Below, one piece after another: positions 44,948 to 54,906 of a stretch of DNA of 64,000 bases. A program made the translations under genes and the position numbers. The notes below the pieces were generated by a model. The model saw nothing but the letters and a program-made list of their open reading frames with translations. It had not been told where the DNA came from and made no database searches. How positions within the stretch are numbered: position 1 is the first letter of the stretch; every line of letters begins with the position of its first letter. Location: NCBI RefSeq assembly GCF_900566075.1, contig NZ_UPHU01000001.1, positions 1,302,001-1,366,000 of the forward strand. Reading direction: 5' to 3'. This stretch comes from Mycobacterium pseudokansasii (lineage in GTDB: Bacteria; Actinomycetota; Actinomycetes; Mycobacteriales; Mycobacteriaceae).

Positions 44948-45298
44948 CTAGCCCCGGTACTGCGGGCAATACGCTGCAACGCCGGCGCCGACGAAGTAAC
45001 CGGCATGCCAGGCATCCATGGGGTTGCCGCCGAAATCCTTGCCCACTATCGACCGGGCGATGTCGACCTTGGCCTTGCCCCGATCGAGCAGGCCGCAAAC
45101 CAAATGACCGGCCTGGACAGCGTTCTCGGGCGAGGAATAGGTGATGCCCACCGAGCCGATGGATGACAGGAACGCTTCGTCGGTGTCGTCGGCATGCGCG
45201 ATCGGGGCTGCGCTCAGCGAGCCGGCCAGCGCCGACATCAGGACAACACCGGCAGCTAACCGCCACCGCACCAGGTTGCGCCCATGAGCGGTCAACAT
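44948..45298 (-). CDS. DUF732 family secreted protein
   Basis: ATG 45298 (MLTAHGRNLVRWRLAAG) gives 116 residues with a Sec signal peptide ending near PIAHA-DD. The mature domain is typical of DUF732: FLSSIGSVGITYSSPENAVQ, AGHLVCGLLDRGKAK and VGAGVAAYCPQY, with two conserved cysteines that should form a disulfide. This family is abundant in mycobacteria and has no established role. It lies upstream of the 67-residue secreted protein on the same strand. Confidence 0.82.
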   Translation of the reverse strand: MLTAHGRNLVRWRLAAGVVLMSALAGSLSAAPIAHADDTDEAFLSSIGSVGITYSSPENAVQAGHLVCGLLDRGKAKVDIARSIVGKDFGGNPMDAWHAGYFVGAGVAAYCPQYRG

Positions 45299-45448
45299 GG
45301 CCGAAAACTCCCATCTGACAGACGGTGCCGCGGCGACGGCACGTCGAGCCGCGACTGCGTACCCTACGGCCGCACACAATGCCGAGACAAATTGGGGGAC
45401 GCGGATTTCGGGCTGCTTGAACCGCGGTCATTCGGGTCGTCGGCGGCG

Positions 45449-46239
45449 ATGGAGGCTACCGAAATCACCGTCACGTTCATCGGCAACGCCGCAACGTTGA
45501 CGGCGCCGCTGGCCTGCCAGGTGCTGACCGCACGCCAACCTGGGCTACGGGCTGGTGTCCAAGCGGCTGCGGGAGCCGGCGTTGAGCATCGATCAACTAC
45601 CGCCGATCGGCGCCATTGTCCCGTCGCACATGCACGGCGATCACCGGGACCGGGTGGCGCGACGGGGCCTCGATCACGAACTGCCCGTCGCTGCCACCCC
45701 GCACGCCGCCAAACGGCTACCTCGTCGCGTCTTCCGGCACGCATTCGGCCTGCTCACCTGGCAGCAGCACACGATCAGCGACGCCGGCGTCAAGCTGATG
45801 GTGACGTCGCTGCCCGGCCGACATGCGCCGCCGGGAATTCATCGGCTGCTGCCGCCCGTCATGGGCACCATGCTCGAATTCAGATCCGTCGACCGTTCGA
45901 TGCTGCGCCGGCCGTATGTCTCCGGCGACACCTTGCTCGTCGAGGAGCTCAACAAGATTCGCCGTCGTTTCGATTCGATTGATCACGGCGTACTGCCTCT
46001 GTGCGGGACCAGGCCGAAAGGCCGGCCGCGGCCTGTCCTTCGGCCTGACGGTGACCCTGGACGGACGCCACGGCGCGGGTTTGGTGCAGCTGCTCGAGCT
46101 GCCGATGCTGATCCCCATCCACTTCGACGACTGCGGTGTCTTCGCGTCGCCCCTGGCGGACTTCAACCGCGAGATGGGGAACCGTGGTCCGGCCGACCGA
46201 ATCATCGAGTTGGAGCGCGGCGCCTCGATAACCGTGTGA
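45449..46239 (+). pseudogene. Metallo-beta-lactamase-fold hydrolase, frameshifted and partly deleted
   Basis: ATG 45449 starts MEATEITVTFIGNAA. The expected core strand region is shortened, then ANLGYGLVSKRLREPALS continues in another frame. The metal motif HMHGDHRD, ATPHAAKRL and GDTLLVEEL are readable in one frame to about 46020, and a further frameshift leads to LLELPMLIPIHFDDCGVF and the end. At least two indels and a deletion break it. The family includes UlaG-like lactonases and N-acyl-phosphatidylethanolamine phospholipases. It is an insertion relative to H37Rv, where atsB is followed by lpqC. Confidence 0.82.
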
Positions 46240-46290
46240 ATTCCCGAGGTCGCCAACCGCAACGCGGCGACGATCGGTAACTTGGCCGTC

Positions 46291-47208
46291 ATGCCGTGGG
46301 CGCGATGGTTCTTGTCGCTCGTTCTCGTGGCATGCCTGGCCGGCTGCGGAGAACAGCACGTGTCGGCGGCACGTTCTCGAGATCAGGCCGGAACATTACA
46401 GTTTGGCGGTCTGAAGCGGACCTATATAGTGCATTCGCCGCCGGGCGCGCCGGTGGGGTTGGTGCTCAACCTGCACGGGGGTGGTGGCACCGGCGCCGGA
46501 CAGCAGAGTCTTTCAGCCTTCGACTCCGTTGCCGACGCCAACAACCTGCTGGTGGTCTATCCCGACGGCTACGACAAGAGCTGGGCCGACGGGCGGGGAG
46601 CCTCGCCGGCGGACCGCCGCCATCTCGACGACGTCGGCTTTCTGGTCGCGTTGGTGGGCAAGCTGCAACGCGAGTTTTCATTTCCCGCCGGCCACGTGTT
46701 TGCCACCGGAATGTCCAACGGAGGGTTCATGTCCAACCGGTTGGCGTGCGACCGCGCCGATGTGTTCGCCGCGATCGCGCCGATCGCCGGCACGCTGGGC
46801 GTGGGTGTGGCCTGCAATCCGTCGCGGCCGGTCTCGGTGATGGAAGCGCACGGCACCGCGGATCCGGTGGTGCCGTTCAACGGCGGGAAAGTGCGCGGCC
46901 GCGGCGGTCCCAGCCAAGCCATCTCGGCTGCCGGCATGGTCGACCGCTGGCGCGCCGTGGACGGATGCCAGGGCGATCCCACGATGGACGAATTGCCCAA
47001 CGTCGGCGATGGAACCGTGGTACGCCGTTATGACTCGCGGTCATGCGCGGCCGGGACCGAAGTGATCTTCTATCGAATCGACAACGGCGGGCACACCTGG
47101 CCCGGCGGCAAGCAATATCTGCCCAAGACGATCGTCGGCGCCACCACGCGCGCCTTTGACGGGTCACAAGCGATTGTGCAGTTCTTTGTGTCGCACGGCC
47201 GGGCCTAA
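46291..47208 (+). CDS. lpqC: Esterase lipoprotein LpqC (PHB-depolymerase family)
   Basis: ATG 46291 (MPWARWFLSLVLVACLAGC) gives 305 residues, close to the 304 of H37Rv; the frame opens at TTG 46282. The lipobox LAGC places the protein on the outer face of the membrane as a lipoprotein. It is an alpha/beta hydrolase of the polyhydroxybutyrate depolymerase/feruloyl esterase group: oxyanion region LNLHGGGGTG, nucleophile elbow GMSNGG, DPVVPFNGG (likely Asp) and NGGHTWPGG (His). A decayed copy of its last ~110 bp lies beyond the next gene, before nei. Confidence 0.92.
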   Translation: MPWARWFLSLVLVACLAGCGEQHVSAARSRDQAGTLQFGGLKRTYIVHSPPGAPVGLVLNLHGGGGTGAGQQSLSAFDSVADANNLLVVYPDGYDKSWADGRGASPADRRHLDDVGFLVALVGKLQREFSFPAGHVFATGMSNGGFMSNRLACDRADVFAAIAPIAGTLGVGVACNPSRPVSVMEAHGTADPVVPFNGGKVRGRGGPSQAISAAGMVDRWRAVDGCQGDPTMDELPNVGDGTVVRRYDSRSCAAGTEVIFYRIDNGGHTWPGGKQYLPKTIVGATTRAFDGSQAIVQFFVSHGRA

Positions 47209-47413
47209 GGGTTACTGACACGTCTTTGTTGGATTTGCCTGTGGCACAACCTCACACGATCGGCCACCGTAGCGGCGACGCCTGCGAGGACTTCGGCACC
47301 AACGCCACGCCGGCCGCCGCGGAATAGTACTCGGAAAAGAGCCCGAATCGTGCGATTATGGGCAGCATCACATCTTCCGATGGGTCAACACGTTGCCGGG
47401 TTGGAGGGCCACA

Positions 47414-49390
47414 ATGTCGTATCTGATCGCCGCACCGGACATGTTGACCACAGCAGCCGTGGATGCCGCGGGTATCGCCTCCTCAGTGCGGGCCGCGAAC
47501 CTGGCCGCATTGGCACCGACCAGCACGCTGATGGCCGCTGCTGCTGACGAAGTTTCGGCCGCGATTACATCGCTGTTTTCCGGCTACGCCAACGAATACC
47601 AGGCGCTCAGTGCGCAGGCGGTGGCGTTTCACGAGCAATTTGTGCAGGCATTGAGTGCCGCCAGCGGGGCATATGCGGCCGCGGAGGCGGCCAATGTCAA
47701 CCTGCTGCAAACCCTCGTCGACGATGTTTTGGGTGTGATCAATGCGCCCACGAACTTCCTGTTCGGGCGGCCGTTGATCGGCGACGGTCTTGACGCCCTG
47801 CCCGGCAGCGGGCAACCCGGTGGGGCCGGCGGGATTCTTTGGGGCAATGGCGGCACCGGCGGGTCGGGTCCGGTGGGCCAGCGGGGAGGGCCCGGCGGCA
47901 GTGCCGGGTGGATCGGTAACGGTGGCGTCGGCGGCACCGGCGGTATCGGAGGCGGGGCCGGTGGAGCCGGCGGCACGGGTGGCTGGTTGCTGGGCAACGG
48001 CGGTGCCGGCGGCACCGGCGGGCTCGGCATCGGATCCATCGCGGCCGGGGCCGGTGGGTTGGGCGGAAGAGCGTTGTCCTTCTTCGGCGCCCCGGGAGCC
48101 ACCGGCAGCGTCGGGGAGCATCCAGCGGTGCTGTCGGTGTCTCAAGCACAGGCTCTTGCTCTGCTTTCGATGGCACCAGACACGAACTTCTTGCTGATCG
48201 GCACGGACGGCACGAATCTGGCCGCGATCCTTGCCGACCCCGCCGGCACCCCGAACTTCCACGCGCTGATGCAGCAAAGCGTCACCTCCGCGTCCACGAT
48301 CGTCGGACACACCAGCGTCTCCAACCCCTCGTGGACGACGATCCAGACCGGTGTGTGGAGCGAGACGGCCGGCGTGACCAACAATGTCTTCACCCCGTGG
48401 ACCTACGACACCTGGTCGACCGTGTACAACCAGCTCGAGGGCACCTGGGGCGACCAGGTCAACACCACGGTCATCGCCAACTGGCCCGTTATCACCGACA
48501 TCGCCGGCGCCGGCTCGTACCCGGCCGACTATATCGAATTCGTCCCGCAGATCGCGGGCGACACGAACTGGATAGCGACGCAGAATCTGGTCGGCCAGAA
48601 ATCCCAGGCCGCGATTCTGGCCGCCGATCCAACCAAAGGCAATCTCATCTTCTCCTACTTCGTAGGGGTCGATGAAAACGCGCACATGTATGGCGGTGAT
48701 TCGCCTCAGTACCAGGCCGCCATTCGGAACATGGACTACAACCTCGGTCGGCAACTTCCTACGAATATGGGCGGTTCAGGCCTGTTGGGAGCGGTAGCCG
48801 ACTGGGAGGTCGCAAACCCCACCGAGCAGTTCTCCACGCTCGTGGTCACCGACCACGGTGAAATTGGGCCCCAAAATTTCAGCCTCACCCATGGCTTCCA
48901 ATCACCCCGTGAGACAGCGACATTCCTCATCTTCGACCAGGCCTTCAATAATGTGCGAGACGGCTATATCAACAACTCGTGGCAAATCGTCAGCACAACG
49001 CCGACGATCATGGATCAATTCGGCATTCCACCGCTGCCCTATATGCAGGGTGCGCCGCTGACGTCCGCCAACTTCGACGGCACCTACGTTGATCCCGGCC
49101 CCAACCTGTTCAGTGTCCTCAGCGCCGATTTCGCCGGACAGGGGTATCCCGACATCGCAACCAACCTGAGCCTGGGGTCGCGCACGGTGGCGGCCACGAT
49201 TCCCTACTTCGTGTACTCCCCGATACAAAACATCGTCGACGCGGTGCCCAGCTTCTTACAGCTACCCGTTTCATGGCTCGGCGCCGCCGTCTACCAGTCG
49301 CTTAACATCCCCGCACAGATCTGGGTCCGGCTCACCGGTGTGACCGGCAACCAAATCATCCCGCCGGTTCTCAACCCATTCCTCAGCTAG
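47414..49390 (+). CDS. PE_PGRS protein with C-terminal phosphodiesterase/phosphatase domain
   Basis: ATG 47414 (MSYLIAAPDMLTTAA) has GGAGGG close upstream and gives 658 residues. Residues 1-93 are a PE domain; a short Gly-Ala-rich PGRS region covers about 130-225. The remaining 410 residues form an alkaline-phosphatase-superfamily domain of the nucleotide pyrophosphatase/phosphodiesterase kind. Candidate metal and nucleophile residues are D265/T267 in GTDGTN, D420 and H424 in VDENAHM, D480/H481 in VVTDHGE and H in THGFQSP. It should be exported by an ESX system and act on phosphodiesters or phosphate esters outside the cell. It is inserted between lpqC and nei. Confidence 0.88.
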   Translation: MSYLIAAPDMLTTAAVDAAGIASSVRAANLAALAPTSTLMAAAADEVSAAITSLFSGYANEYQALSAQAVAFHEQFVQALSAASGAYAAAEAANVNLLQTLVDDVLGVINAPTNFLFGRPLIGDGLDALPGSGQPGGAGGILWGNGGTGGSGPVGQRGGPGGSAGWIGNGGVGGTGGIGGGAGGAGGTGGWLLGNGGAGGTGGLGIGSIAAGAGGLGGRALSFFGAPGATGSVGEHPAVLSVSQAQALALLSMAPDTNFLLIGTDGTNLAAILADPAGTPNFHALMQQSVTSASTIVGHTSVSNPSWTTIQTGVWSETAGVTNNVFTPWTYDTWSTVYNQLEGTWGDQVNTTVIANWPVITDIAGAGSYPADYIEFVPQIAGDTNWIATQNLVGQKSQAAILAADPTKGNLIFSYFVGVDENAHMYGGDSPQYQAAIRNMDYNLGRQLPTNMGGSGLLGAVADWEVANPTEQFSTLVVTDHGEIGPQNFSLTHGFQSPRETATFLIFDQAFNNVRDGYINNSWQIVSTTPTIMDQFGIPPLPYMQGAPLTSANFDGTYVDPGPNLFSVLSADFAGQGYPDIATNLSLGSRTVAATIPYFVYSPIQNIVDAVPSFLQLPVSWLGAAVYQSLNIPAQIWVRLTGVTGNQIIPPVLNPFLS

Positions 49391-49396
49391 GCCGCG

Positions 49397-49416
49397 GGCA
49401 GGCGCCGCGGCCTGCC
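49397..49416 (+). terminator. Possible hairpin after the PE_PGRS gene
   Basis: GGCAGGC and GCCTGCC (7-bp arms, 6-base loop) sit 7 bases after the stop codon. There is no T-tract, so it could only act as a mycobacterial-type imperfect terminator. Confidence 0.35.
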
Positions 49417-49443
49417 TGGATGTGTGTCGGTCGCGATGAGCCG

Positions 49444-49553
49444 CCTGGGCGGGCGGCACGCACGATCTGCCCAAGGCGATCGGCGGGGCCATCACGTGCG
49501 CTTTCGGCCGTTCCCAAGTCGTTGTGCAGGTCTTTTGGCACGGCCGGGACTAG
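49444..49553 (+). pseudogene. Remnant of the lpqC 3' end
   Basis: The sequence reads DLPKAIGGAITCAFGRSQVV then VQVFWHGRD and stop, aligning with YLPKTIVGATTRAFDGSQAI then VQFFVSHGRA and stop of lpqC. The match covers about 110 bp with many substitutions and one codon deletion near the end. The rest of lpqC is missing. It abuts the 3' end of nei, where intact lpqC would be expected without the PE_PGRS insertion. Confidence 0.85.
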
Positions 49554-49554
49554 G

Positions 49555-50319
49555 TCATTGCTGGCAGGTAGGGCACCAGAACTGGACTCGCCCGGCGCTG
49601 CCACCGGCGTGGAGGCATTCGATGCGGGTTCCGCAGCGCCGGCAGGGTTCACCGGCTCGTCCGTAGACCCACAGCCGCCGGCCGGCCCGGGTGTCGCCGG
49701 TGGTACAGCGACTCCAGCGAAAACGGTTGGCCCACAGCATCTCTCGCGCACGGGTGACGAGGTGGTGTGGATCGGCGATGGCGCTGACCGGCGCCGTCGG
49801 CAGATGTCCGCTGACGAAGCACAGCTCGTTGCAATAGACATTGCCGATCCCGGCCAGTACACGCTGATCGAGCAGCGCCTCGGCGATGGGCCGGTCCGGA
49901 TCGGCGGCCAGGTTGGCGGCCGCAACCGCAGCATGCCAATCCTCGCCCAAGAGGTCGGGTCCCAGATGCGCGACGACGGCGGCGTCGTTGTCACGGTCCA
50001 GCAGCTCCAGCACGCCCAGGTCGACACCGACCGCCCGAATGTTGCCTGCCTCCAAGACGATTCGCGCCCGATGATCCACCCGCAGCGGGTGCTCGGCAAC
50101 TCGCCAGCTGCCGTCCATCTTCAAGTGGGAATGAATGGTGACTCCGCCGACTCTGATGAACAGATGCTTGCCCCGACTGAGCACCTCGTCGACCATTTGT
50201 CCGCTGAGGTCGACGGTGGCAAACCGCGGCACCCGGATATCGCAGCGGGTCAGCGTCCGGCCGGCCAGCTGTTGCCGCAGTATTGCCGCGGTATGCCAGA
50301 CGGTGTCACCCTCGGGCAT
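49555..50319 (-). CDS. nei: Endonuclease VIII-type DNA glycosylase Nei
   Basis: The 254-residue Fpg/Nei DNA glycosylase excises oxidised pyrimidines and nicks the strand. It starts [11 protein letters not shown], so the catalytic Pro1-Glu2 are present after Met removal. The helix-two-turn-helix segment ([15 protein letters not shown]) and the C-terminal zinc finger (CRRCG, then CPTC) are intact. It follows lhr by 3 bp in the same direction, forming a DNA-repair pair. Confidence 0.94.
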   Translation of the reverse strand: MPEGDTVWHTAAILRQQLAGRTLTRCDIRVPRFATVDLSGQMVDEVLSRGKHLFIRVGGVTIHSHLKMDGSWRVAEHPLRVDHRARIVLEAGNIRAVGVDLGVLELLDRDNDAAVVAHLGPDLLGEDWHAAVAAANLAADPDRPIAEALLDQRVLAGIGNVYCNELCFVSGHLPTAPVSAIADPHHLVTRAREMLWANRFRWSRCTTGDTRAGRRLWVYGRAGEPCRRCGTRIECLHAGGSAGRVQFWCPTCQQ

Positions 50320-50322
50320 GGC

Positions 50323-53300
50323 TCATCGCAACCGCAAACCGCGCGGGGTGCGGACGAATCCGGCCTCGACCAGGGCACCGGTCACCCAGTCCGGCCCGCC
50401 GGGTTGCAGGGCCGGTATCCCGTCGACGCGCTCCACCAGGATCGACGCGACCCGGCGGGCCGCCACCAGACCGGCCAACGCGATGGCTGCCGCGTGGCTG
50501 GCCCCCGGGTCGTCGGTGAAGGTCAGCAGGGTGCGGCCGCCCCGCTCGAGGAACCAGGCCAGCTCGCCGTCAACCAGCGCGACCAGTGCTCCGGCCTTAC
50601 GGCCCGGCCGGGCCCCGGCGGCACGTTCGGCGATAGGCCACGGCAGTGCGGCTCCGTAGGGATTGGCCGGGTCGGTGGCGGCGAGCACCACGGCCCGGTA
50701 CTCCGGCCGCTGCGGGTCGATTCCATCGAGGTAGCTACGCAGCCGGTCCACGGTGGATGCCACGGCAAACTGAGCGCCGCCCAACGACTCGACGAAGTAG
50801 CCGCGCTGGCAACGGCCGGCCTCCTCGAACACGCTTAACACCTTGTATAGGGTGGCGAACCCACCCGGCACCCCTTCGGCGGCCGCCGCGCCTTTGGTCA
50901 ACACGCCGTGGCGGTTCAACAGCAACTCGGCGTGATAGTGGGCCCGCAGCGTGGAGTCCGGTTCCGGAGGCGGCAGCGCCGACCATCGCCCCGCCACCGT
51001 GGGGTCCGCGGCGCGTGCCTGGGCATGCGCGACACTAAATCGGCTCAGCCGCGGCGGCCGGTGCCCGCGGTGCGCGGTGGCCGACCGCTTGCGGGCCCCC
51101 GGGACGCCGCCGAGGACCGCGCGCACCGGCGCGAACGTGTCGCCGGTGACCCAGCCGGCCCAGATCAGTTCCCACAGGGCGGCTTTGAGGGCGGTCTCGG
51201 GGTGTGCGTTTCCGGTGAGCTGGCGGAAGAAGTACGCGCCGCCGCCGGCCAGCGTGTCCAGGATTACCCGATGGGTATCGGTCAACTTGATCTCGGCGGG
51301 CTGGTTGGGAGGCAAGGCCAGTGTCAAGGGCGCGGAATCGGCCAGGTGCAGGCTGATCCAGCCATCGCTGGCCGAGATCGACCCGGCGCCCGACCAGCTG
51401 ACCTCGCCGCTGGCGAGCAGCTCGTCGAGCATCGCCGGGGAGTAGTCGCGGACTCGCGGGGCCAGCACCAGCGGCTCCAGCGCCGAAGCCGGGATCCGCA
51501 CACCGGCAAGCTGATCGATCACCGCCGCGAGCCGGTCGACGCCGCCCGCATCGGTGGCGCCGACCTGGTGCCACTCCGGCAGGAAGCGCCCGTAGGCCGC
51601 GGTGCTGACCGGCTCGACCTGGGCTCGCAGCGCCGCCAGCGACCGGCGCCGCAGAATGCGCAGCACCTCGACGTCGCACCATTGCTGCGATCCGACGCCG
51701 CCCGGCGCCGCAGCGGCGACGAAGTCGCCCCGCACCAGTCGGCCGTCTCCAGCCAGCCGGCCCAGCACATCGGCGGTCACCCGCAGGCCCAGGCCGAACC
51801 GGGCCGCGGCCTCGGCGGTGGTGAACGGCGTGTGGGTGCGCGCGTAGCGGCCCAGTAGCTCACCCAACGGATCGGCCACTTCTTCGGTGAACGTCGCCGG
51901 CAGTCCCACCGGAACCGCCGCGCCAACGCCGTCGCGCAGCCTGCCGATGTCTTCGACGGCCACCCACCAATTGCGCCCGGCGAAGGACACCGTCAGGGCG
52001 CGCCGGGCCGCGCGCAACCCCTCCAGCCAGCCCCCGACGTCGGGCGCGCTCGTGCGGGCGGCGACTTCGTCCTCGGTGAGCGGACCCAGCAACCGCAGCA
52101 GGTCCGCCACGCCTTCGGCGTCGCGGGCCACCCGGTCGGCCGTCAGGTGCTGCAACTGCCGACCGGTCGCGGCGATGACCTCCGGCTCCAGCAGCTCACG
52201 CAACTCGACTCGACCCAGCAGCTCGGCCAGCAGCGTGCTGTCCAGCGATAACGCCGCCGCGCGGCGTTCGGCCAGCGGGACGTCGCCCTCGTAGATGAAC
52301 GCACCGACGTAACCGAACAGCAGTGAGGCCGCGAACGGGGAGGGTGTCACGGTGTCGGCCTCGGCTATCCGCACCCGGCGCTGTGCGATCTCGGTCATCA
52401 GCGCGATCAACGTCGGGACGTCATAGACGTCTTGCAGGCACTCGCGGACGGTTTCCAGCACGATCGGGAAGTCCGGGTATTTGCGGGCCACGTCCAGCAA
52501 CTGGGCGGCACGCTGGCGCTGGTGCCACAGCGGCGAGCGGCGGCCTGGATGGCGGCGCGGCAACAGCAATGCGCGGGCAGCCGACTCCCGGAACCGCGAC
52601 GCGAACAGCGCCGACTCGCCCACTTCGGCGGTCACGGCGGCGTCGATCTCGTCGGCGTCGAAAACGAATAGTTCGGCACCCGGCGGGGCGTCGCCAGCAT
52701 CGGGTAACCGCACCACGATGCCGTCGTCGGAGGCGGTCGGCTTCTCGTCGATTCCGTAGCGCTCCCGCAGCCGTCGGCTCACGGCGAGCGCGAGTGGTCC
52801 GTGCACCCGTAGCCCGTACGGCGAATGCAGGATCATCCGCCAATCGCCCAGCTCGTCGCGGAACCGCTCGACAAGCAGCGTGGTGTCGGTGGGCACCACC
52901 CGGGTAGCGGCCCGCTGCTCATCCAGCAGCCCCCACAGGTTGTCGGTCGCGTAGTTGTCGAAACCCAAAGCGGCACAACGCTTGCCGAACTTCTGGCGGT
53001 CCAGGCGGGCCAGCTGGCCGGTCAGCTGGCCCAGCGCGGCGCCCAGCTCGGCCGAGCGGCCGACGTCGTCGCCACGCCAGAACGGCAACCGGGCCGGCTG
53101 GCCCGGCGCGGGAATCACCAGCACCCGATCATGGGTGATCTCGGTGATCCGCCAGCTGCTGGCCCCCAGCGAGATCACGTCGCCGGGGCGCGACTCGTAA
53201 ACCATCTCCTCGTCGAGTTCGCCTACCCGCGAAGGCTTTTCGGTGGCCAGCCACACGGTGAACAGCCCGCGGTCGGGGATGGCGCCGCCGGAGGTGACGG

Positions 53301-54876
53301 CGAGTCGCTGCGCTCCCGGGCGCGCGGTCAGCGTCCCGGTATCGCGGTCGTAGACCAACCGCGGCCGCAGCTCGGCGAACTCGGTGGACGGGTACTTGCC
53401 GGACAGCAGATCCAGGGTGGCCTCGAACGCGCTGCGCGGCAGGGTCGCGAACGGGGCGCTGCGGCGCACGGTGTCGAACCAGCGGTCGGCGTTGAGCGGC
53501 TCCAGCGCGGCCGCCGCCACGGTGTGCTGGGCCAGGATGTCCAGCGGATTGGCCGGCACCCGCATGGTTTCGATCTGGCCGGCCAGCATGCGTTGCACGC
53601 TCACCGCACAGCCGAGTAGGTCGGTGCGGTGCTTGGGAAACAGCACTCCGCGCGAGATCTCACCGACCTGGTGCCCGGCCCGCCCGATGCGTTGCAGGCC
53701 GCTGGCCACCGACGGCGGCGCCTCCACCTGGATCACCAGATCCACCGCACCCATGTCGATGCCCAGCTCCAGGCTCGACGTCGCCACCACCGCCTTGAGC
53801 AGCCCGCGTTTGAGGTCCTCCTCGACGAGGGCGCGCTGCTCCTTGCTGACCGATCCGTGATGTGCGCGCGCCAACACCAGAGGCGCGCCGAAGCTCTGGC
53901 CGCTTGCCATGATGTGCGCGGGGGCGCCGCCGGCCACCTGCGGGTTGGTCTTCTCATCAGTCGCGGTGGGAAGCTCCACGCCGCAGCGTTCGGCGTGAAT
54001 TTCGTTGAGCCGCGCGGTAAGTCTTTCGGCCAGCCGCCGCGAGTTGGCGAACACGATGGTCGAATTGTGCGCTTCGATCAGGTCGACGAGCCGGGCCTCG
54101 ACATCGGGCCAGATGGAGTTGTCGGCCAGGTTGGCCATGTCGGGCACCGGCACCTGCACCGAGAGCTCCACCGTTTTGGCCGCGGGGGGAGCGACGATGG
54201 TGGTCGGGGACTGGCCCGATAAAAACCGGGCGAGTTCCTCGGGCGGACGCACGGTCGCCGACAGCCCGATGCGCTGTGCGCGGCGCCTCCCAGCCGGCCC
54301 AAGCGCCGAGTCGTCGAGGCGCTCCAGCGACAGCGCCAGATGAGCGCCCCGCTTGGTGGCCGCGATGGCGTGGATCTCGTCGACGATAACGGTCTCGACG
54401 TTGGCCAGCGTCTCGCGGGCGGCCGAGGTCAACATCAAGAACAGCGACTCGGGCGTGGTGATTAGCACGTCGGGGGGCCGCGCGATCAGCTGGCGGCGTG
54501 CCGCGGGAGGGGTGTCGCCGGAGCGGACTCCGACGCTGATGTCGGGCGCGGGTAGACCCCGGCGCTCGGCCAGCCGGGTCAGCCCCGCCAGCGGGGTGCG
54601 CAGATTGCGCTCGACGTCGACCCCGAGCGCCTTGAGCGGCGAGACATAGAGGACACGGGTGCCCGACTGCCGATCGGGCGCGCCAGCCAGGCTGTCGAGC
54701 GCCCACAGGAAGGCGGCCAGCGTCTTGCCGGAGCCGGTCGGGGCGATGACCAAGGTGTTCTCGCCGTCGGCGATAGCGGCCCAGGCGTCGGCCTGCGCGG
54801 CGGTGGGCGCGGCGAAGGTGCTGGCGAACCAGTCGCGGGTGATCGCACTGAATCGGCCTAGCGGGTCAAAGCTCAC
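50323..54876 (-). CDS. lhr: Large ATP-dependent helicase Lhr
   Basis: The 1,517-residue superfamily 2 helicase matches mycobacterial Lhr, a 3'-5' translocase that unwinds DNA and RNA:DNA hybrids in a DNA-damage-linked role. Motif I is IAPTGSGKTLAAFLW, motif II VDEIHAIAATKRG, and motif VI IQRIGRAGHQVGEISRG-like sequence is present. The winged-helix and Lhr-core domains follow, then about 650 residues of the C-terminal region known to form an oligomerising domain. The start is GTG 54876. It is followed by nei. Confidence 0.95.
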   Translation of the reverse strand: MSFDPLGRFSAITRDWFASTFAAPTAAQADAWAAIADGENTLVIAPTGSGKTLAAFLWALDSLAGAPDRQSGTRVLYVSPLKALGVDVERNLRTPLAGLTRLAERRGLPAPDISVGVRSGDTPPAARRQLIARPPDVLITTPESLFLMLTSAARETLANVETVIVDEIHAIAATKRGAHLALSLERLDDSALGPAGRRRAQRIGLSATVRPPEELARFLSGQSPTTIVAPPAAKTVELSVQVPVPDMANLADNSIWPDVEARLVDLIEAHNSTIVFANSRRLAERLTARLNEIHAERCGVELPTATDEKTNPQVAGGAPAHIMASGQSFGAPLVLARAHHGSVSKEQRALVEEDLKRGLLKAVVATSSLELGIDMGAVDLVIQVEAPPSVASGLQRIGRAGHQVGEISRGVLFPKHRTDLLGCAVSVQRMLAGQIETMRVPANPLDILAQHTVAAAALEPLNADRWFDTVRRSAPFATLPRSAFEATLDLLSGKYPSTEFAELRPRLVYDRDTGTLTARPGAQRLAVTSGGAIPDRGLFTVWLATEKPSRVGELDEEMVYESRPGDVISLGASSWRITEITHDRVLVIPAPGQPARLPFWRGDDVGRSAELGAALGQLTGQLARLDRQKFGKRCAALGFDNYATDNLWGLLDEQRAATRVVPTDTTLLVERFRDELGDWRMILHSPYGLRVHGPLALAVSRRLRERYGIDEKPTASDDGIVVRLPDAGDAPPGAELFVFDADEIDAAVTAEVGESALFASRFRESAARALLLPRRHPGRRSPLWHQRQRAAQLLDVARKYPDFPIVLETVRECLQDVYDVPTLIALMTEIAQRRVRIAEADTVTPSPFAASLLFGYVGAFIYEGDVPLAERRAAALSLDSTLLAELLGRVELRELLEPEVIAATGRQLQHLTADRVARDAEGVADLLRLLGPLTEDEVAARTSAPDVGGWLEGLRAARRALTVSFAGRNWWVAVEDIGRLRDGVGAAVPVGLPATFTEEVADPLGELLGRYARTHTPFTTAEAAARFGLGLRVTADVLGRLAGDGRLVRGDFVAAAAPGGVGSQQWCDVEVLRILRRRSLAALRAQVEPVSTAAYGRFLPEWHQVGATDAGGVDRLAAVIDQLAGVRIPASALEPLVLAPRVRDYSPAMLDELLASGEVSWSGAGSISASDGWISLHLADSAPLTLALPPNQPAEIKLTDTHRVILDTLAGGGAYFFRQLTGNAHPETALKAALWELIWAGWVTGDTFAPVRAVLGGVPGARKRSATAHRGHRPPRLSRFSVAHAQARAADPTVAGRWSALPPPEPDSTLRAHYHAELLLNRHGVLTKGAAAAEGVPGGFATLYKVLSVFEEAGRCQRGYFVESLGGAQFAVASTVDRLRSYLDGIDPQRPEYRAVVLAATDPANPYGAALPWPIAERAAGARPGRKAGALVALVDGELAWFLERGGRTLLTFTDDPGASHAAAIALAGLVAARRVASILVERVDGIPALQPGGPDWVTGALVEAGFVRTPRGLRLR

Positions 54877-54906
54877 CGGACCATCGTGCCCACGGGTACC
54901 GACAGA

